Assembly: GCA_050084515.1 (NCBI GenBank)
Contig: CM114273.1
Location: 15,624,001-15,688,000, forward strand
Length of the DNA: 64,000 bases
Source of the DNA: Blasia pusilla
Lineage: Eukaryota; Marchantiophyta; Marchantiopsida; Blasiales
Reading direction: 5' to 3'
Made by a program: the position numbers and the translations under genes. Every line of letters begins with the position of its first letter. Positions within the stretch are counted from its first letter, which is position 1. A model generated the notes under the pieces. The model ran no database searches and was not told the DNA's origin. It saw only the letters and a list, made by a program, of their open reading frames with translations. This document shows positions 34,112 through 46,913 of the stretch, in pieces.

Positions 34112-37100
34112 TGTTTTATTGTACTATTTTAATCTTGCTTTCTCGTCAAAATAGTTTATCATGGCATCATGTAGCTATACACGCAGGGGAAGGAGTTCTA
34201 GGTTACATGCTTAAGGCACACATCTCCAACCTCAAGATGCTGCTCATTTTCTACCTCTATATGAGCCCGAGACAAATCCAAATGTAGGTCACGAATATGC
34301 TCCACTAATTGCTAATCCACATCATCAACCTACACGTAAGGTAAATAATGTATGAAATTCATATCTCCATATTTACTACCATAAGAGCTTCACATGTCTA
34401 ACATGCTTTTGCAAGTTCCTACAAGTTATCTCGACTTTGCGAGCATGATTTTGGACGATACAAATCCTCTCCAACATCAAGTTTGAGCCAGATTCACCAC
34501 ACCTACTAAAAACCAGATGAAGTATCTAGATAATCTAGGCTACCTGCTGACATTTTGAGAACATGGGGTAATTGGTCGCCAAATTCAGGTATTTATAAGT
34601 GGAGGCCAACTTTGGGACTCCAAATTCAGACGCATAGATAAGGATGGTCTTGGTACATGTAGATGGAGCTTTTATTTGATTTGATTTCGAGTCGCTCATT
34701 TCCTATATGATTCCATCTTGAATTTGCCTTTTGACTCTTGAATTGTGACTCTCAAGAATTAAGAAGGAAGCACTCAAGTTCAAAAATGTAGATTTCAAAG
34801 AGACCTTCTTAACCAAAATGGATGGAGCTAGGTCATCTAATGTTATATCAAGCAGCATAAGACTAGACCACATGAGAACACTTAGGCATGAGATGCACTT
34901 ACCCTTGAGCATGCTCATTGGCCTCACATCTATCAAAGCAACACATTTTCTTGACCGCACGAAAGTTGCTAAGGAAGCTGATCAGCTACTTGAATTTGAT
35001 AATCCTCACACACTTCCCTCTCTACTAGACCTTGGTGATGTCATAGTGCTTTCCTCTACACTTGGCAATCATAGCTTGAAAGCCAATAACTCTACCATCG
35101 ACCATCATGCTCCTATCGATATATCATCTGCTGTAGATCAGGTTGGGGTTGCATCTACCTCACATGATCCCAACGGGATCATCACTTTATCCAAAAAGCA
35201 CAAGTACACATAGTCACCCTACTCAGGTCAATACCAAATTTGTTTTCTCTCTTTATTATTGTGCAATACTTGACTCTCCGTTACCACGATGTATATTCTA
35301 AATATTTTCACTCATTCATGCAAGTTTTACACTTCTTTAGATTCAAGGGATGTAACATGTCTCTACATTTTTGTCTTATGTAGGGCGGAAGTATTTCCGA
35401 TCGGTAGTAGTCTCCAAAGTTTAATTAGTTTGATCTTCTATGCTATTGAACTCGTTGAATTGCCAACAATCAGATATTCATAGCATTTTGCCATTGAGAT
35501 CGATTTTCATCACATGGATCTCACTACTTTTTAAGTCAGATGTTAGTTAGTTGATACTACTGTTTCTCAATTCTGAGAATTTGGTCGTAGTACTACACAC
35601 AAACTTTACATCATTTCTTGTTGGACTGATATTGTTGTTCTCCAAAATTCTAAGCGATTTTTTCTCTCTTTAATCACAACTTCCATATGTGTTCTAATTG
35701 GTAGGATTTTTTGTAATTTGTACTTCGCTATTTCTTTTTAAGTTTTATCATAGTATCTAAAATCTTCTTTATGAGTCTTGAAGTAAACGCATGTTTCACT
35801 TAGCGAGTTGCGCCTCAGAGAACACATGCCCACTTTCTGATTTTACTCACTCCCGCATTCACTTTTCTAGCTCCGCTATCCAATTGTACACACTTTTTTA
35901 CTATCCTATTTATATGGGGCTTTTGATATTAAATTCCCTTTATGCTCATATTTCCTAGCCTTTTCTGTTATGATCAATTATACTAATTGACTTCAAACTG
36001 TCCTTATATGTATGTTCAATTATATATAAAATGTAGAGTTCCAGATAAGTGTCAATTCCATATTACACTTCAGGTAAGAATTGCTTTGTAAAATTTTCTT
36101 ATGGATGCAATAACGGTAGAAATCATTATGTATTTCACAAAAGTTACAGATTTAAGCCACGTTCAATGCTTTCTTTATTATTGGGCACATTGTTGGTTAT
36201 TGAGCAATCTTTCATCACTTGTGTCTATTGATATATGTAATACAAAGTTCTATTTCTGTTTCATTCACTAATTTCTCTCTTAATTCAGATCTTCTTAATA
36301 TAGTGAATTTTTCTATTAATCACTTTGCATGCTATTGATGCCATCATGTGTTACATACATTAGCAGGGCTTTCATTTATGACTAGGACAGATTCTCTGAA
36401 ATAAGCCATTTTATTTTTCTATGATCATTGATTTCTATTTTAATGTTATTCAATTCTCATTTCCATTATGTTTTATTATTTGCAGGCTCAGCCATTGAGA
36501 CTACGTTAGCCATCCCGACATCCTAGCTTTTACACTTCATCTTCAACTTCACGACCAAGTGCAAGCCTAAATCTCAACATTGATTTGGACTTTGGTCCAC
36601 CCAGGTAAATACAAGAGACTTCAAGACAACCTTTAGTTCCATTAAATGTTTACCACAAGATATCAATGGCACTCAACGAGGCTGAGAAGAGATCATCAAA
36701 TTTCTCCATACAAATTTAAGTTCTCAAGGAGATGTTAAATTCAACTTTGAAGATTCTCGCAGTTATCTCCTCAAGTTGCAAATTGCAGAGGAATAACTTC
36801 ACTCACCTAGAGATGAGTTTGGTGACTTTTCAAAGAGTGTCGCTAATTTGATACACAATAATCCAAAATTCAGTCTCCAATTATTAGTGATTTAGTCCAT
36901 ACTTCAATTGTAATCCTAGTCAGATCATATCACTAGGCTACTTAATACTAGTACTAGGCCTTCAATTTGCAAGACAAGTCAAATATGATCAATTCTATAT
37001 GGACATTTTCCTTATCCTAGTCTTTAAGGAACAAACTTTCGATATTTCTTCACGATTACAACATCTTAATGAAAATATTCAGTTTTTTCTATTCAAGTTA

Positions 37101-38973
37101 TATATTTAGGAACATGCATACTTCCATTTCTATATGTGGTTTCTTTTGCACTTTTTCTCATATCTAACATTCTCACATAAGAGATTTCACACACCTTATG
37201 TATTAATACCATTTTTTTCATTTTTTCTTTCCAATATATTGTTTAGTACTTAGAAATTGGGTCTTTATTCACCTCCACATTCTCTCTTGTTCTATGATTC
37301 TGTGCTTCTTGCACTCACGATATGTGTACTTTCGATCAATTATTTCATAAATTCAAACCTTCTCAATTAATTGACTCAAATCTATCACATTTTCTCACAA
37401 TGAGAATTCTATTATACATGAATGCTTTTTCCACATATGTTTCATTTCTCCTAAGATCTCTTCAATATATTCAACCATTCATTTCCATCAAAAGTATCTT
37501 TACATCTTCCAAAAATTGCTCTTCTAGTTCTACATTATAGGTGTCACATATTATGTTCCCACATCCAAATATATTGTGTCAAAAAACTATTCATTTCCAT
37601 CACTACCATTTTTGCACCTTCCACAAAATATTCTTCTATTTCTTCTCTACACACTTCACATATTCTGTTCACATATCCGTGTGTTCAAAAATATATCTCT
37701 TCATAGATACCAACTTACTAATCTACCAAAGATACCATATTTACTAATCTACTCCTTCAAACATACCACCTCCTTCACATTAAAAAATACAATTCTTCAT
37801 ACATACTCTTGCGGCACGATAAGATGCCATATTTTTTATGATCGAAGACCCTTAGATCCAAAATATATAATTTATTTTTTAAAATATATGAATAATATTT
37901 TATTCAAATAAAATCAATATTCTACATTTATAATATAAATTTCCAACATTAAAAATACATTTATTTATATAAATAAAAAAAACGGGATTTGAAGACCATA
38001 TATTTGGTGATGACATGTATACATCATGATAATACACATAAAAAATAAAAATAAAAATTGAATTTAAATTAACAAATGAACAAATTTACTAAATATAAAT
38101 CAACAAATGAGTGGTATGCACTTTTGCATGGATGAAAACACTCTTGCACCTGTATTATACTAGTTCCATTAAAAATACACCTATTGCAGGCCGCATATTA
38201 ATTTGTACGTCAACTTTTCAGATGATAAATTTTAAAATTTATACACGTGTTCTATAAATCCATTCCTTACGTGACCATCTTTTCATTTCCATCTATAGAA
38301 AAAGTACTAAGTATATATTGAATGGCACAAAAGAAAGGGTAAGGGAAGAAGAACGCATAAAATAATAATCTTTCATAAAGAGCTACTAGTTAGGGCCCAC
38401 GAATCTTATTTAAATATTCTCTCCTTCCTATTTCTGTCTCATGTTTAACATTGACACGTGGCAAATGGAAGAGCACCCACAAAAAGTAGATCGATTAAAG
38501 CATCAAAAGCATATATTTAAAAATATTAAATTAAAAATATTCTAAAACTTCGCAAGTACTTTAATATATCATAGAAATGACGAAATAAAATACGTACTCC
38601 CCCACGTAACACATCCGCATGCAATCTCATCCCATAGATTGCAAAACATCTACCACCCACACGAATTTGCCAGGCAACTTTAATTTCCGAAAATAATAAA
38701 CGGATAGAATGGGAAAAGAAAAATCGTGCGGGCGTGCCAAGATTTTGTCGCTCTCCTCGTTTTGAGGTCTGGCGTTTAGGGTACGGTATGGCGGGCGTAT
38801 CTCGCGTGTGCTGGTCACTGCTGGAGAGTCGAGACACGTTTCCTCCCTCGTACGTAGATTCTGCTCCGAAGCGATCCATACAACTTTCGCGGGATTCTAT
38901 TATTTCGTTCTTTGCTGTCTGGGCTTCGCAAAATGTGGGAGAATTGCATATTTGCATCCAAATTGCATATGTG
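34112..38973. other. AT-rich; possible Helitron 3' cargo or flank
   Basis: No gene is certain. On plus, an exon-like block at 36,486-36,603 is bordered by TTTGCAG and GTAAATAC and ends with SLNLNIDLDFGPP in one frame, but an in-frame stop lies near its start. A 131-codon frame at 34,818-35,213 has no recognisable domain. A TATACTAG followed by T near 38,155-38,162 could be the 3' terminus of the autonomous Helitron, but no clear hairpin precedes it. Composition becomes balanced from about 38.7 kb, upstream of the next gene. Confidence 0.4.
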
Positions 38974-41900
38974 ATGGCCGTGGATGCGTCCGGTGAGTTG
39001 AACCGAAGCTCGAGTTGCCTGTCAGAGGGATCCGACTTGATTAGATTGACGAAGCTTTTCTCTTACGTCGTATGTGGAAGTGGGAGGAGGAGAATTTTCG
39101 TCATCGGCGTTCTATTTCGAGAGGGTTAGTCACCGTTAGTGCGGTTTTGAATGTACGGATCGGTGAGTTTTTTTGAGTTGGAAAATGGAACAGGGGGGAA
39201 AGTAGTCGGTCAGAGCTTTTATGGCAGACCTGTGTGTCATCCAATGACTAGTTTCGGGGTAGATACCTAGCTCATGAAGACATTTAGGCGGGAGACGGTA
39301 CACGCTAAGCGAAGCAGAAAAGAAAAGTTCGTTGTTTGTACATGCGGAGTCGGCTGGCTGTCGGTCGAATCCGGTTGACTGGGCCGGTTAGAAAGAATCG
39401 AAACACGTCTTTCTGAATGTTCCAGTATTCCGCGTGAATAACAGTTCGTCCTTGTCTTACCACGAGCTTCTTACCTGTGTGTGTGTGCTTCCAAGATGCT
39501 TTTGATGGATTCACTCACCCGCTTTACGTTGATCCGTTTCTCCTTCTTCGATGTTTTCTCGGGTCGTAACTACTGCAGAGGTGCTGCTTCAGGATCCGGG
39601 ATATAGTGAGGACTTGAGCTATCAGCGTGGACACACTGAGAAGGTGTAGAATATTGCAGCTATATAATCTGCTACCAATCTTGGCTGTAATGATGTAGCC
39701 TGTCTCGAGTCTGCTGGAGGTGATGATGAGATGTTTAGTTGGGAGCGAAAGCCATCATGAAGCATAATTGTAATGCTGTCTCTACTTTCTGCGGTTAGCT
39801 GGGAGTCCACAGCCAAAGGCAGATGTGGGAAGGACGTGACTTGGCCTCGATTGATGCAAGTATATTCAACACAGTTTTGAACTGTGTTACATATGTACTG
39901 GATGCCCCTGCCAGATAACTGGAGAAAGAACTGTGCCCGCTTTCTCATCTTGTCATTTCATTCGAGTCCGCAGTGCTTGGATTCGGATGAGGTCCTTTTG
40001 CTGTTCTACCGGAGATGACCTCCACAGACATCGCGGGAAGTCTCTCGGTGGGTGGATGTGCTAGGAATTCCTCCCTCCTAGACACTTCTAACGAATCGGC
40101 CAGGTGCTCATTGGTCATTGCTTCTCATTCTCTCCATCAAAACTTGATAAACGAAATTTGCATCATACTTAAAAGTTGCGATGATGGAGGTAGGTTGTCC
40201 ACTAGAATTGAGTGAAGGGCACCATTCGAATACCTTTGCCAGAGTCTTCGATATGGGTGAGTCGGAGAGTCATGGAGGATTCATACTGCTCCGCTAGGCT
40301 CTGGGTGAGAGGCAGCTACCATCGGCTACCTCTCACCCAGTGCTCATCCAATGGCACGCACTGCCATTGGATTCAATGGCAGTGCGTGCTGGTCACATCT
40401 ATTTTAATCGAATTTGATGTGGTCACATCTATCTGAATTGAAGTTTGGATTGGAGTTGAGCATCTAACCTCCACATACCCCCGACACTCGCAGAAACACT
40501 ACTGTGACATAGCCTTCTGGTCATCCTCTGTACTACTTTTCCAGCACCGCATACGCAACCCCCGGCGAACCCTGAACGCTGTCATAGAGGGTATCCCAAC
40601 AATGGCGGCCACAAAATCAGTGCGTATAAATTTCAAATTCACCAGATGTGTTGTGTACCAAAGCTTTCCCTTCTCTCCCAATGTAGCCCACCAGAATATT
40701 TAATTGTGACTGCCTATTCACTTGTGAATAGGCAGTCACAAGATTGGCAGAAAGGCATTGCAGGTGCAGCTCACATGGATGCCGATTGATTGTGTGAGCA
40801 TTTCAAAGCAGGCCTATGTCCCTCCACACATCGACTACGCTCATGGGCTTACCACAATCATGGACGAATTCCCTGGTATGAAGTCCTTTCGTGGAGGGCT
40901 CATGTGATTCGATGACTCACCAAGCACACGAGGTTCCGATTCCTCACTGACCACAAGGTATAGGAACAGGCCCCACTTTCTTCACAAGAGCACATGCGTT
41001 GGATTCAGTTTCATGACAAAATTCTGTTGACCAACAAAAGAGGGCTGCCAGAATATTCAATTATCACTCGGAGTCTTCCAGTGGGGACATTGTGGCAGGT
41101 TAGAACATTTCAACGATTGACAGGTCGGAAATTCGTAGGAACCGCCAGAAGAGGACACTCATTTCAGAATATTCATACGAGCATCCCTTATGAGAGAACC
41201 CTCGAGATCAAGGTCATAGCAATGGATGAAACTCGACCCTGGGAGAAAGTTTCTAGCCTAGAGGTTTGGGTACTCTACTCAAATCTGGCACTATTTAGGA
41301 AGGTTTAGGTATGACATGCAAATTCTTCACTCCAACCACTCGTAGCTATAATTATCCACACTGTCCTTTCACACCTTCTAAGATTGGGCTCGCGAAGAAG
41401 TCGATTGCTTCGCTCATGTGTGACGGGATCCATCAAACCCATACGATTCTCGGGAGAAGTGGGGACATCACGACGTAAACATGATGTGGAAAGTACTGCG
41501 TAAACATTTAGCCACAGACAAAAGATGCCGGAACTGGTTTGGCGGTGGAGAGAACGGTTTAGGTGAACAGCCTTCCACCATCTGTTGCAGCACAGACAGC
41601 ATCGTGGTGTACGCGGATGACAACGAAATCTGAATGCAGGATTGTGAAACCGTGGGTTGCTAGGAAAACGACGCAATAAGGGTTGTCTAGAATCTACCCG
41701 AGAAGAAACCCGAAATAAACTTCCCCTCGTGACCTCGCTAAAAGGTCAGCATTCGCCCCAGCCCTTTTTTTAGTGATGAGTGTTTTCCCTCTCTCTCTTT
41801 CGTGTGGGAAGCCTTGGCGCTGTTGGCCACATCTGTTTAAGACCTAAATGTCTGTCAGGAGTTCCTGGAGTAGAGAGAAGGCCTACCAATTGAATTTAAT

Positions 41901-42317
41901 CCTGAAGGTACTCGGACTAACTTCTCTCTCTCGAAGGATCTGAGCTTCCGAGTGCTGCGATCGGTTCACTCGGTCTCCACAACTGCTTGGACTGTGAGGT
42001 CATCAGCAAGCGTTCCTGCCTGTCTCGCGAACAAGGCGACCCAATATCTTCAAATCTCCAAGGGTGACGTGATGTGTTTCCTTCCGTCTTTCAGTTCAAG
42101 ACTAGGCGCTTTTTCAGACGCGTTTATGCGATCGAGTGTGTCCTGGTAGTCCTATAGGATGTTCATCAATGGTTACTAGATTTAGCAGCACGGGAGGTGA
42201 TTGCACCCTTCCCTTATAACAGAGACCAGCGAAGTTGAAACGAAGATTGTGGATCACAAGGGAGAATTGGATTTTGAAGCCGAAAGGCTTGGTCGCAACG
42301 CTGCTACCGCTGCCTAA
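38974..42317 (+). CDS. Candidate short-exon gene, unknown product
   Basis: Exon 1 (38974-38992) reads MAVDAS and stops in phase 1 at a GTGAGT donor. Exon 2 (39579-39643) follows a CTGCAG acceptor, supplies exactly the two bases needed and reads VLLQDPGYSEDLSYQRGHTEK up to a GTGTAG donor. Later exon-like blocks are 42095-42145 (FKTRRFFRRVYAIECVL between TTTCAG and GTAGTC) and a terminal block from 42223. The last block is open in two frames: one stops at 42315-42317, the other at about 42,352. Upstream of the ATG the sequence is GC-balanced like a 5' leader. Intervening exons were not found. I do not recognise the protein. The intron between 39.6 and 42.1 kb contains hairpins and a retroelement scrap. 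Confidence 0.4.
40301..40340. repeat. Hairpin: 16-bp stem, one mismatch
   Basis: CTGGGTGAGAGGCAGC and GCTACCTCTCACCCAG face each other across an 8-base loop. First of three such palindromes in 440 bases. Confidence 0.9.
40354..40389. repeat. Perfect hairpin: 16-bp stem, 4-base loop
   Basis: GCACGCACTGCCATTG is followed by GATT and its exact reverse complement. Confidence 0.95.
40705..40740. repeat. Perfect hairpin: 17-bp stem, 2-base loop
   Basis: TGTGACTGCCTATTCAC, TT, then the exact reverse complement. A two-base loop is too tight for a natural RNA stem-loop and looks like a template-switch product. Confidence 0.95.
40880..41080 (+). pseudogene. Scrap of retroelement RNase H
   Basis: One plus frame reads TRFRFLTDHKV, a stop, then SSQEHMRWIQFHDKI, resembling the TDHK and RWxxxL segments of Ty3-type or caulimovirid RNase H. 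Too short and broken to classify; it lies within the putative intron of the surrounding gene. Confidence 0.35.
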
Positions 42318-42352
42318 GGCCTTGGTCCAAAATCAAGGATATCGGAAACTCT

Positions 42353-45300
42353 GATTCATCAATCCGTCGTTCCTCACTTTCGTTGCTGTTTGCGCTCTGA
42401 TCGCTCAAGCGCTTTACGTTACCGCCATTGGTGAAGGTGACACTGTCCTTCCATCCACTCATGTTCAGATCTTTCTCGGTTTCCCCGTTTAGGGTTCAGC
42501 AGACTCGTCGTCTTCTTCTACGTGCTCGGTCCTGCTGACCTTGATTTGAGCTCTCTTTGTCTTTCACATATCTGTCCATGGCACGCATTTTGTGCTTGTG
42601 ACATCGACAGAAACTCTAATCGCAGATTTACGTCGTGACAACTCCCTGAATCCATAAGCTGGAACAAACGAAGCCGTGGGAATAGCCATTGCCAGTTCGT
42701 TGCCGATTGAGGTTCATCGTCTTTAATCAGGTACATGAAAGTTCTTCATTGAACCTGTCTGCCCTATTTTCTTCATTAAGAGGACTTCCATTAGCACTCT
42801 TTGGCACACTTCTGCCAATCCAACGAATTTGTCCGTTTGTTAATACTGATGTTGTCCCTTGCTGCTGGGGTGGGAGTCACGCCTTACACCTTTTCTCACT
42901 GGGAAGTATCAAGGCTTGATTCCATGTGCAGAGGGTTGCGGCGACCATGGGGGGTCGCTGATTTTTTGGCGCCCAAAAGTTTTGGCCGAGCGTCTTCGTG
43001 ACCTTATTCAACGGAGGGCGAAAAGTGCCTAGGTGAGACCAAAGGCTTTTTCTCCTTACACGGTTGAATAACCATTTTGGTTGTAGAAAATGGGTCGTCG
43101 CAACCTCTGCGGGTGTCCATGGAGCAACCCCTTTGGGACCGGTTAGGTTGTGCAACTGTGGGCGGTGGCTGAATTTTCTGCGTTCAAAACTCCCAAGGTA
43201 GTTGGACATCCATTATCCATCGGATTCTATTGCAACGTCTGAGCATAATCAGGCTTAGGTGTTGAGAAAAATTTAAAATTACCGGTTCAGTTTTTCAATC
43301 ATGGAGGCTCTCCTCTTTACCTAAATAGTCGATCAAAATCAAGAAAATCAAAATTTTTACGGCTTTTTTTATATATTGGAAATGCATCTATTTTCATAAG
43401 AAAACTACCTGATTTTGTCACATTATCATGTGGAAAAGAGTTTTGTTGCATCATCTCTATAATCTAAAGAGGATGGGTTTAGAGAAAACCGTCTCGTGGT
43501 GTTGACAATGTCAGATTTAAGAGAAACCTTGAACTAGCAAGGCGAAGGATTTGACAGATGTTTAGAATATATTTCCCCTCACCACACTAGAGCAATCGCA
43601 GAGGTAACATATGTGAAGAAATCTTCACCTATGCATAGCACGAGCATTATGTTAGTCAGATAATAACATGAGATCACTGTGACCCCAGCGTTTGTCTATG
43701 GGATCGGGCTTTTAGAATCCTAACACAATGGTACAAAAACCATGGTTACGACTGTGAACCAACCATGATGACGGAGAACAAAATGCATTCTCTTCTTACT
43801 TACATATATTCTATTATGTATAACTTTACCAATCAACTTCCATGAACAAATTGTTTAGCGGAAGAGTTTCCCAACTTCAGATCAGTAAATTAATAGGTTG
43901 TTCGGCCTCTCATGCTCCTCCACTTATCCATTATGATTACTCATTCATTCGATATTATTGAAATTTCCTCATCCACTAGCACTCTAAATACTACGTGAAG
44001 GGATAATGCAAAAACACTCCTATATACTGAAACCAAAGGAGAAAATGTATAATATTTTAGACCCCTAGAAAGCTTGTACATGAGAGCCATGAACGAAAGG
44101 CTTTTAAAATAGCTTATTGTGAAACTAAACCCACTAACTCAAACATTGAATCATAAATAACCAAATGGTGAATCTTGGGGAAGTCTTTTAAAATAGCTTA
44201 TTTTTTAATCCGAGCCAAAGATCTTAAACATCGAACCATGAAGAACCAAACCATGAATCTTGGGGAGGCAGAAGAGTGGGGGACATTTACTACCAAAGCT
44301 TATCAATCCTCTTGTTATTTGAGAAGCAGATTTGTTATTTAAGTCATGATAAAGAAGTTATATTTGTCTTAATTCTTTGCAGATCTTGAAGAGAGGAGTT
44401 ATTCAATTGCTTGAAAGAAGTTAAGTTTGGTGGAGGGGAATGAGAGATAAAACAACCCAACAACATAGAGACAATAGAACCGAAAGAATATTGTGATGAC
44501 TTTTGAAGCATTTAGGCAGTCTCTTGGAACTTCCCGTCCCTCTCCACTCTCCATTGCTCACACTAGTTGACAAACCACACACTTTGAAAAGACACCAAAT
44601 GTGGTCACATCATAATTGGCTGAACATAAATTTTCACAAGAAAAGGACTTCCAAACATGAGTGTCGATTTTATGTATTCGTGTAATCCATGTGAGTTGGT
44701 ATTAATATGGGTAACATATACAACTGAAGACAATAATAAATATTTAGATACATGATTAGGGAAAGGGAATCTTCTTTCTTCTTATTCTTTCCAAAAGTGG
44801 AAAGGAACAGAAATAAAAATGTTCTTATACAGCCATTTAGGTAGTTACTAGGGAGACATTTCTTCAACTCCACATGGAATCCTTGCTTCCCCAAGTCCAA
44901 TCAAGATGTACTCCAAACACCATGCATGTCCTTGCTATTCCTTGGGAACTTGGACTATGATTGAAAAGTTAAGTTCTCCTATACCAAGAAACTAGTATGG
45001 CCAAACTTTGATCTATGTTATTATTTAAGGAAGTTGGCTTATTGTGTTAGAAAGTTTTTTTTAAATGATAAGATAGATTCTTTAAAGAAATGATGTGGTG
45101 CGTGTTATTCCCTTTAATCAAATTTCTAAGTTGAGTTATGAAATTCCTTATGAAACATTAACGCTTTCATGTAATTTGAAAGAAGAAAAGTTATTCACTG
45201 TGAAGAATACTCTAATAAGAATCAAACCTCATAATGGAATAATAAGTGTCTTTTACTTTTTATAGAGTTGGATTTTTTTCCCAAAAATGCTTTTTCCTTA

Positions 45301-46340
45301 CAACTTATTGTTGATGGTGTATTGCACAAGCATTCTTAGTAGTAATATGATGGGACACGTCATTAATGTAGAGACATTCAATAATATAATGAGTGGCCAC
45401 ATGAATAATTCCCTTTTCTTGGAGAAGGGGATTGTTGATCAACAATTTCCATTGCCATGAAATGGTCTTGTTCATCAATCAAAGAGATCCTTGATGCTCA
45501 TGTTTGGGTGGAGAATTTTCAAATGAATGTACAAAATCCTTCAAAATTACAAAAAAGAAGAAGAAAAGACCATGATTATCCTAGCTTCAAAAGTAGTCAC
45601 TAGTATTGGAGGTTCTAAAGATCTTCTAGATCCATAGACCCATTTTTTCCCAACATGAACTTGATTGAAAAGTTTAGTCTTTGATTTTATGAAATGTTTT
45701 TGCTAATTGAGTTTATCTAAGCAATGGAGCTAACATCTGAGAGATGAAGTCAACGGGAGAATTGGGTAAAATAAATAAAAAAATAGTCGACAACATCACA
45801 AAATCAATAGAAGAAAGTAAGTGAAAAAATTATACTATCCAACAACAAAACCAGCAAGGCAAACTCTTATAAGTTAATGTGTTACATCTAGCACTAAATT
45901 CTTGAAACCTCTATTCATTTTTCAATGATTTAAAATCATCCCACCAAAGACACAAGAAAACAACCATTCCTTTTTCATCTCCTAGTCACTCGCAATCTAC
46001 ACTACCATGGTCCAAGAGGCCTATCACTAACAAATTATCTAGCACTTTTGATTGATCTCATTTTCATGGCATTTCCAATTCTTCCTTTCAAGTAATCTCA
46101 TACTTATATTTACTTCAATTCTTTAGCAAGGATATTAGATTGAGTGAGAGCCAACGAAGTACTTGGGAATTAAGGAATCTAAACCATAATTGCATATAGT
46201 GCAAAGTAAATTCTTCTTGACATTTTGCATTTGCAAAGTTAGAACTCCCTAGCTTTGTATGCTCAAAGATCTCATGCTAAACACTTTGTTTGTCTTTGTT
46301 CCCATATTTCCATCCTTACAACACGATAGGCCTATTTATA
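42353..46340. other. No gene supported
   Basis: 42.35-43.25 kb is GC-balanced and may include 3' untranslated sequence; two similar phrases (GGTCGCTGATTTTTTGGCG near 42,952 and GGTGGCTGAATTTTCTGCG near 43,164) suggest a diverged internal duplication. From 43.25 kb on it is AT-rich without coding signals on either strand. Confidence 0.45.
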
Positions 46341-46499
46341 CTAGTATAAGCCTGTGCAATGCAAGGGTTTGAATTACTTCTGATGATAAATTTTCAAGTG
46401 TTATTTTAAATTAATTTCGATCGATCCAATTATTAGCTAATAGTGTTAAGTGTCACAAAGAGAGGTGTTTGCAAAATGAAAGGCGCTCTCCAATAATAA
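46341..46499 (-). mobile_element. Mini-Helitron, 5'-clipped
   Basis: On minus the 3' end reads CCCTTGCATTGCACAGG (hairpin), CTTATACTAG, then T. The 5' side carries TTATTATTGGAGAGCGCC but the first few bases (TCTATA) are lost at the junction with the next Helitron. Confidence 0.65.
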
Positions 46500-46709
46500 T
46501 CTATATTATTACGGGAGAGTGCCTTCTTGATTTGCAATCACCTCTCTGCTTGACATGTGGCAATTGGGCAACAAGAAAATATTTCACATGTTATGGGCAG
46601 CAAGAAAAAAAATTCAATTTATGTGCAACATCATTAATCTCTTCCTTTCACGGCCTATACACTAACTCTTCAAACACTCTTTTTTTTTGTACATCGCACG
46701 GGCATCTTA
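46500..46709 (+). mobile_element. Mini-Helitron, first of a tandem pair
   Basis: Starts A|TCTATATTATTACGGGAG and ends GCACGGGCATCTTA immediately before the TC of the next copy. The last four bases CTTA depart from CTRR by one change. It is closely related in sequence to the following copy. Confidence 0.65.
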
Positions 46710-46913
46710 TCTATATTATTATGGGAGAGTATCTTCTTGATTTGCAAATGCCTCTATGCTTGACACATGGCAATTAGGCAGCGAGAAAATATTTCACATG
46801 TTACGAGCAATAAAAACAAAAATTTGAATCACTAATTTTTTTCCTTCACGGCCTGTACATTAGCTTTTCAAACACTTTTTGATTTCTTGTGCATTGCAAG
46901 AGCACCTTACTAA
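46710..46913 (+). mobile_element. Mini-Helitron, second of a tandem pair
   Basis: Starts A|TCTATATTATTATGGGAG and ends GCAAGAGCACCTTACTAA followed by T, obeying the CTRR|T rule. The 3' palindrome (GTGCATTGCAAGAGCAC) is partly decayed. 204 bp, no coding content. Confidence 0.7.

Noticed and set aside
34818-35213. 131-codon plus frame between Helitron helicase and the next gene
   Set aside because: Moderately protein-like but no recognisable motif; not called as a gene. It might be Helitron cargo.
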